Positions 43,169-47,405 of a DNA stretch of 47,405 nt are shown in pieces. The position numbers were made by a program, and so were the translations under genes. This DNA is from Terriglobales bacterium (GTDB lineage: Bacteria > Acidobacteriota > Terriglobia > Terriglobales > Acidobacteriaceae). The notes below the pieces were generated by a model that saw only the letters and a list, made by a program, of their open reading frames with translations, had not been told where the DNA came from and ran no database searches. The DNA is taken from NCBI GenBank assembly GCA_035567895.1, contig DATMPC010000117.1:1-47405 (forward strand). The letters are read 5' to 3'. Each line of letters starts with the position of its first letter. The stretch's first letter is position 1.

Positions 43169-43987
43169 TTAACCCTGCGCAGTGGACTTATTCGCTGCGC
43201 TATGCTGACTCAAGAATCCGATGACTTCCGTTTGGCTTCGTTGTGGTTGATCCGTAAAGAACACGTGACCGGCCTGTGGCAGCAGCACAAGTCTTGCACC
43301 CGGGATGCGCTGTGCGAGAATCTCTCCATTTCGCGTCGGAATAAGACGATCGCAATCGCCATGAATGACGAGCGTTGGCACACGGATCTGATGCAAGCGG
43401 CTGAATGCTTCCCAGCTACGTATCGCCTGTAACTGTCCCAGATAACCTTTCGCGCTCGGGTACCACTTGCGCCGCAATGCAAGGTCTTCGTCGATTCGGG
43501 CGCGCGCAGTCCCAGCGGCATGGAGAATCGGCACTGCGGCCTCGGTTCCTACTTCGGGACTCATGGATCTCAACGACGCGAACAGGCTTTGCACCTCCGG
43601 ATCGGCTTGCACCGCATTCTCGCCGCCGGGAGAGGTGCAGGCGAGAATCAGCGAGCGCACGCGGTTCGGATATTGAAGCGCGAGTTCCTGGGCAATCATT
43701 CCACCCATAGAGAGTCCCAATACGTGAGCGCTGGCGATGTTGGCCGCGTCCAACACGGCGACAGCGTCCGCGCTCATCTCTCGAATGGAGTAAGGGCCGG
43801 CGGGAACATCGCTTTCGCCGATTCCACGATTGTCGAATGCGATGGTTCGATATTGCGAGGCGAGAACTGGCCGGATACGGTGCCACATTGCCGACGACGA
43901 GCCAAGTCCCATGATCAGCAGGACAGGTTCACCTTCGCCTACCTCGTCCCAATAGATTTTCACGCCTGAATTAGTCGCAATCGGCAT
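43169..43987 (-). CDS. Alpha/beta hydrolase
   Basis: A 272-residue alpha/beta-fold hydrolase of the esterase/lactonase type. Oxyanion region 'LLIMGLGSSSAMW', 'FDNRGIGESD', nucleophile elbow 'VLGLSMGGMIAQ' (Ser93), acid near 'HGDCDRLIP' (Asp213 probable) and 'AGHVFF' (His241). All triad residues present. Substrate unknown. It sits alone between two copies of an intergenic repeat, which may mark an insertion. Confidence 0.92.
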   Translation of the reverse strand: MPIATNSGVKIYWDEVGEGEPVLLIMGLGSSSAMWHRIRPVLASQYRTIAFDNRGIGESDVPAGPYSIREMSADAVAVLDAANIASAHVLGLSMGGMIAQELALQYPNRVRSLILACTSPGGENAVQADPEVQSLFASLRSMSPEVGTEAAVPILHAAGTARARIDEDLALRRKWYPSAKGYLGQLQAIRSWEAFSRLHQIRVPTLVIHGDCDRLIPTRNGEILAQRIPGARLVLLPQAGHVFFTDQPQRSQTEVIGFLSQHSAANKSTAQG

Positions 43988-44006
43988 AGAGCTCTGCTCG
44001 AAAGGA

Positions 44007-44034
44007 AACAGGTTACAGGGAACAGGTTACAGGG
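44007..44034. repeat. Two perfect 14-bp tandem units
   Basis: AACAGGTTACAGGG occurs twice in direct succession, followed by the partial third form AGCAGG. It is just upstream of the hydrolase start. No function can be read from it. Confidence 0.8.
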
Positions 44035-44186
44035 AGCAGGAAGCCAAGGCGTTTCGAGTAACAGCCGACTGCACCCGGGCGCTACCGCTCGCGGTACTGA
44101 CAAGGCGTTTCAAGTTTCGAGTTGAAGGGCAAAGACAAAACCAAAGCTCACACGGATAACCGGGGTCCCCAGCAAGAGCCGTGTTT

Positions 44187-44249
44187 GGCCGGGTGGCCCA
44201 CCCTTCTTTGGATTCGGTGTTTTTAGAAGCGTCCCATTACGGAACTGTG
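44187..44249 (+). repeat. GGTGGCCCACCC-type repeat, right of the hydrolase
   Basis: Partner of 43034-43095. It continues into GGGTGCCCCAGCC, matching the end of the inverted copy at 38204-38277. The rest of 43988-44485 holds no gene; GGCCACCC (44464-44471) and GGGTGGCC (44500-44507, in the VOC gene end) are another short inverted pair. Confidence 0.85.
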
Positions 44250-44485
44250 GGTGCCCCAGCCTTCGCTGGCGTTGCGAAGCGTGGGTTAGCTGTACTGGTG
44301 GTTTACACGATTTTGACTTCTATGGCTATTCCATTCTCGAAATTCGGGGAAAGCGTATCGCCATCCTTTTCGAAACCCACCCTTCGAACGGCGCGAAGGA
44401 TCGGGCGTCCACTTCTTGGGAGTACCAGCAAAAAGCCTAAACGTCCTATAATGGGAAAAAGGCAGGCCACCCGTCCGGCTGCAGT

Positions 44486-44884
44486 CTATGAAGCGAGTGG
44501 GTGGCCTATCTCCCAGTGATGGCCGAAAGGATCTACCACGCGCCCGACACGCCAGCCGTGCCCCTCACTTACTGCATAAACCACGCGAGCACCCGCCCCG
44601 CAGGCTTGGGCAAATACGGCGTCTGGGTTCGCCACCGTCAGAATCATTCGTACCGTACTGCCGTTTAGGGTCTCAGGACTAAAATTGCCATGTTCAGGAG
44701 ATTCATCGCTGACCCAAAACTCAGAATCCCTGATAGCCAGTCTCGCGACAACACCGCCTCTTCCTTCGAGGCGATACCTTTCGTTGGCTCCAAAGGCTGA
44801 TTTGTAAAACTCGACCGCCGCTGCGCTGTTGCGGACCGAAAGCCAGGGTGCGATCGAGGAAAGGACAGATGCAGTCTCGGACAC
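44486..44884 (-). CDS. VOC-family (glyoxalase/bleomycin-resistance-like) protein
   Basis: A 132-residue protein with paired beta-alpha-beta-beta-beta motifs. 'APWLSVRNSAAAVEFYKSAF' opens the fold and 'GRVVDPFGHHWEIG' closes it, the pattern of PhnB/glyoxalase-like members. The closing segment keeps His and Glu that can bind metal. Substrate unknown; these often detoxify or sequester small molecules. Confidence 0.88.
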   Translation of the reverse strand: MSETASVLSSIAPWLSVRNSAAAVEFYKSAFGANERYRLEGRGGVVARLAIRDSEFWVSDESPEHGNFSPETLNGSTVRMILTVANPDAVFAQACGAGARVVYAVSEGHGWRVGRVVDPFGHHWEIGHPLAS

Positions 44885-45021
44885 GTGGAAGATTGTACTC
44901 GGTCATTCTGAGGGAGCACTGCCGGACAGCAAAGTTCTAAAAGTCCGGGCTCATTTCGATAAATGGGACGGGTTCTACAAAAGGCGATGTCAAGAGCAAA
45001 CACTTCTCCCCTTTTGGTCCC

Positions 45022-45069
45022 ACCTCCCAGGCGCTCGACTGGTTGAAGAGCTATTTGTTCGAACCGTCT
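45022..45069 (+). pseudogene. Short terminase large-subunit fragment
   Basis: Sixteen codons read TSQALDWLKSYLFEPS, matching TSQALDWMKSFLFEPG of the terminase at 36954-37001 (13 of 16 residues identical). The DNA is about 80 percent identical. Nothing on either side continues the match. It marks past terminase-like DNA at the right part of the island. Otherwise 44885-45293 holds no gene. Confidence 0.65.
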
Positions 45070-45293
45070 TGTCTGTCCTCAAGTTTCCCCTTGGATGCCC
45101 CAAGTTTCCCGCCCGGAAAACGGGAGTCCGCATGTGTTTCTGTACAACTTGGAACATCCGCGAAGGGCTTGCGTATCAGTAATGAAACCGGCTGAACGCC
45201 AGGCGCTGTTTAAGGCAAGGGAGGGCTCCCTTGGACCTACGCCAGACTTTCAGTCGTAAAGCGGAGGCCTGACGCGATTCGTTGGGAGTGAAT

Positions 45294-46214
45294 ATGAAGC
45301 CTCTCTCGTTTACACTTAGAGTCGCCGTTCTGGCTCTACTACTCGGTATCTTCTTTATCGTTGGCGCGCAGCTTGCGGGCATCGAAAAGGTCTCTGCTTC
45401 CGGGAACTCAAGCGGGGCGGCGCCACAACAGCCACGCGCTCCTCAAGGATTTCTCGCTCCCTTTGCCTCGTTTTGTCTTGCTACGAGCCTGGTGATGTCG
45501 TGGCTTGCCGTACACTCCCGCTTGTCCGGCCGCAAGTTGATAGCGATTCTCGCAATCGCAATGTATGGTGTGATGACGGTCGCCACGCAAGTGGAATCCC
45601 TTTTTTTCCTTCGCGACAAGATGCCTGTTTCCCTTATCTGGCGTCTCTTCGTTCAGGGTGCAATTACCACCGCCTTGTTTGTTCCCGCTCTTGTCGCTCT
45701 CATGGGAAGGCTCCGCCGCCCACGAGGGATGATAACCGTCAGTTCCGCTTCTTTACCGTCTTCTGCTCTTCTGAAGAGGCTCGCCATTTCGGTCGTGCTC
45801 TTCATCTTCCTTTATATGTTCTTCGGATACTTCGTCGCATGGCGCAATCCAGTGCTGCGCCAATTCTACGGAGGGGTCGACGCTCCCAACTTCCTGGTTG
45901 CGCTTAAGAATAGCTGGCAGACCAGGCCCGGAATCTATGTCCTCCAGGTGTTTCGCGGTGTTCTCTACTTCGCCTGTGTCCTGCCGCTCGTGCGCATGTT
46001 GCCAGCACCGAAATGGGAGGCAGCTCTTACCATCTCTGCTTTCCTGTCGGTCTGGTCGCTCGCTTTACTTCTGCCCAATCCGATCATGCCGCGAACCGTA
46101 GCCTTGAGTCATTTTTGGGAAACCCTCATGTGTTTCCTTGTTTTTGGAGCGGTCCTGGGGTGGATGCTCTCAGATCGTACGCGACCAGCCAGTCTCGTAA
46201 AAACTGCTTCGTAG
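45294..46214 (+). CDS. Multi-pass membrane protein of unknown function
   Basis: A 306-residue hydrophobic protein with about seven to eight membrane helices (for example 'LALLLGIFFIVGAQLAG', 'LLKRLAISVVLFIFLYMFFG', 'CFLVFGAVLGWMLSD'). No known family recognised. The ATG at 45294 has GGGAG five bases upstream; TTG and GTG just before it are less likely. No partner gene is adjacent. Confidence 0.8.
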   Translation: MKPLSFTLRVAVLALLLGIFFIVGAQLAGIEKVSASGNSSGAAPQQPRAPQGFLAPFASFCLATSLVMSWLAVHSRLSGRKLIAILAIAMYGVMTVATQVESLFFLRDKMPVSLIWRLFVQGAITTALFVPALVALMGRLRRPRGMITVSSASLPSSALLKRLAISVVLFIFLYMFFGYFVAWRNPVLRQFYGGVDAPNFLVALKNSWQTRPGIYVLQVFRGVLYFACVLPLVRMLPAPKWEAALTISAFLSVWSLALLLPNPIMPRTVALSHFWETLMCFLVFGAVLGWMLSDRTRPASLVKTAS

Positions 46215-46309
46215 CCGGGCGCCTTTGGGGCGGAATCCATCCACGTTTAAAGTTCCGATTACCAACAGCTAGCCAGGATGGAGAATCACGGAATTTCCAC
46301 GCCGAGTGC

Positions 46310-46338
46310 CCCACTCATCGCGGTGCTCGATGAGTGGG
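46310..46338. terminator. Perfect 11-bp hairpin after the membrane-protein gene
   Basis: CCCACTCATCG (46310-46320) and CGATGAGTGGG (46328-46338) form a perfect stem with a seven-base loop, about 95 bases past the stop codon. It is followed by TTATC rather than a T-run. It may be a terminator or an intergenic palindrome. Bases 46339-46500 hold nothing recognisable. Confidence 0.45.
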
Positions 46339-46500
46339 TTATCACAAGGTCTCATCTATAATTCGCCGCGTGCCGCAAAGCTGAATACAAGAAACTCACT
46401 GCCACGGCATTGGTGGCGCTTCAACGTCCGTGAAAAAGCAATAGACGCTGTTTGAGCCGATCTGGAAGAGTATGAAATGTCATCCGAAGTACGCGAGATA

Positions 46501-46575
46501 TGGTAGCGCTACCGGGAATCGAACCCGGGTTTGAAGATTGAGAATCTTCCGTCCTAACCCCTAGACGATAGCGCC
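46501..46575 (-). tRNA. tRNA-Glu (anticodon CTC), CCA encoded
   Basis: On the minus strand the acceptor stem GGCGCTA (46575-46569) pairs with TAGCGCT, the discriminator is A and CCA follows in the genome (46503-46501). The anticodon arm is GAAGA-TTCTCAA-TCTTC, giving anticodon CTC, which reads GAG. The T arm is ACCCGGGTTCGATTCCCGGT, in the usual form. All arms fold normally; length without CCA is 72. Confidence 0.96.
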
Positions 46576-46763
46576 CCGCATGTGAGGTGAGGCTTAAAAA
46601 TTATAGCAAACCAGGCTGCTGAGCTTCGCAGCTGCTTAGCTTCTAGCCCTCTCCCGAACACCCAAGGTTCTGCGTTCAAATGGGCAGAACTATCGACGCC
46701 CAAGATGAACGTGGCGGGAACGTATTTGTATTTGACGCCTAGGAACTAAGAATAAAATGAAAG

Positions 46764-47342
46764 GTGCCGCCGATTTCTCCAGCAGAGTTTTCCGCGCTGC
46801 CCCTTCGCGTGCATACGTTTCTCGCCGACGTCCCGCTGCATGACGTCTGGGCGGTTGACTTACCTGCGCACCGCGACGGCGTTTCCCTTTCTGAATTTCT
46901 TCGCGGGGCGAATCAGGGCGGGATCGACAGATTTCCCCCAGCGACCCGTGCGCTTATCCGTCTTCGGCTCTTTCTTGGACGCATTTTTCGACTTGAGACC
47001 GAACCGAAGGATGCCTCGGCAGCCTCCTTTGCAAGTCGCCTAACGCCTGAGGATCGCGCTCGTTCTCTTGTCGTGCCCGGAACGCCGGAAGGACTGTTCC
47101 GCGTTGTCTATCGTTTCGAAAACGAACAGCTACTTGAAGTACAGAATCGTACCGTCCATGGTGCGGCCCTCAGTGCCCTCGTTGAAAGGGCCGATGGCTA
47201 TCGATTCTATTTTGCAGTCTACGTGCGCCCGAGCGGGTGGATTACGCCCCTCTACATGCGCTTAATCGATCCGTTCCGAAAATGGATTATCTATCCGGCC
47301 ATGTTGAAAACGATTCGTGCAACCTGGGATCGGAATGTCTGA
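46764..47342 (+). CDS. DUF2867 family protein
   Basis: A 192-residue protein with the DUF2867 pattern: 'DVWAVDLP' near residue 27, 'LRLFLGRIF' near 70, 'EVQNRTVHGAALSALV' near 130, and the ending 'LYMRLIDPFRKWIIYPAMLK'. The family has no established function and is often found with SDR or lipid genes. Starts with GTG at 46764; a stop lies two codons before, and no clear ribosome-binding site is seen. Confidence 0.82.
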   Translation: MPPISPAEFSALPLRVHTFLADVPLHDVWAVDLPAHRDGVSLSEFLRGANQGGIDRFPPATRALIRLRLFLGRIFRLETEPKDASAASFASRLTPEDRARSLVVPGTPEGLFRVVYRFENEQLLEVQNRTVHGAALSALVERADGYRFYFAVYVRPSGWITPLYMRLIDPFRKWIIYPAMLKTIRATWDRNV

Positions 47343-47352
47343 CCAAACGACT

Positions 47353-47405
47353 CACCGCTCAGCCAGGAAGTTCTCAGCGACGAAGTCAGCCACTTGCCGG
47401 CCAAG
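47353..47405 (-). CDS. C-terminal end of a minus-strand gene (partial)
   Basis: From the right edge the minus strand reads WRQVADFVAENFLAER and then TGA, a natural-looking helical C-terminus. The gene body lies outside the window and cannot be named. It would converge on the DUF2867 gene with a gap of ten bases. Confidence 0.45.

Noticed and set aside
46501-46575. tRNA-Glu as integration site of the island
   Set aside because: No copy of the tRNA 3' end was found elsewhere in the window and no integrase is present.

Overview
The window looks like chromosomal DNA of an Acidobacteriota bacterium (Terriglobia/Koribacter-like). The reasons are an ADOP-type duplicated orphan ABC permease at the left edge, the HTH-pilMNOPQ arrangement, the ruin of a histidine kinase/NarL response-regulator pair of the type abundant in that phylum, many small palindromic intergenic repeats, and moderately high GC. 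The assignment rests on protein and context recognition only; there is no rRNA in the window.

Layout. 1-5.4 kb: 5'-truncated ADOP permease, an arsR-SRPBCC operon on the minus strand with a good sigma-70 promoter, and a membrane-anchored penicillin-acylase-family hydrolase. 5.9-12.2 kb: a small MerR/BldC-like HTH gene behind a promoter with a dyad in its long spacer, then pilM-pilN-pilO-pilP, a 314-nt structured gap, pilQ and a clear terminator: the inner-membrane platform and secretin of a type IV pilus. 12.2-22.2 kb: a housekeeping run on the plus strand (M24 aminopeptidase, accB-accC, thiE, two APC amino-acid permeases, a TrkA-linked K+ channel, nnr, tsaE), much of it tightly spaced or overlapping. 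22.3-32.6 kb: fabI plus a small membrane protein, a coiled-coil protein/rlpA/HIT run, PEP-mutase-like, methyltransferase and DUF1348 genes, a decayed two-component system, a 59-aa membrane protein, and an RND efflux adaptor-permease operon.

33-45 kb is an accessory island: a DUF2235 (Tle1-like) hydrolase, a DUF5681 protein and a phage-type large terminase without any capsid or tail genes, a GreA/GreB factor, a three-gene minus-strand cassette (two proteins with winged-helix-like C-termini plus a HEPN protein with a similar C-terminus), a 294-bp duplicated AT-rich segment, an OLD-like ATPase with a TOPRIM-like partner, and an alpha/beta hydrolase between two copies of an intergenic repeat. Stray copies of the terminase 3' end lie at 38.3 and 45.0 kb. 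The three-gene cassette and the ATPase/TOPRIM pair are the best candidates for anti-phage systems; the three-gene cassette is the one I cannot match to a named system.

45.3-47.4 kb: a polytopic membrane protein, tRNA-Glu(CTC), a DUF2867 protein and the C-terminal end of a minus-strand gene.
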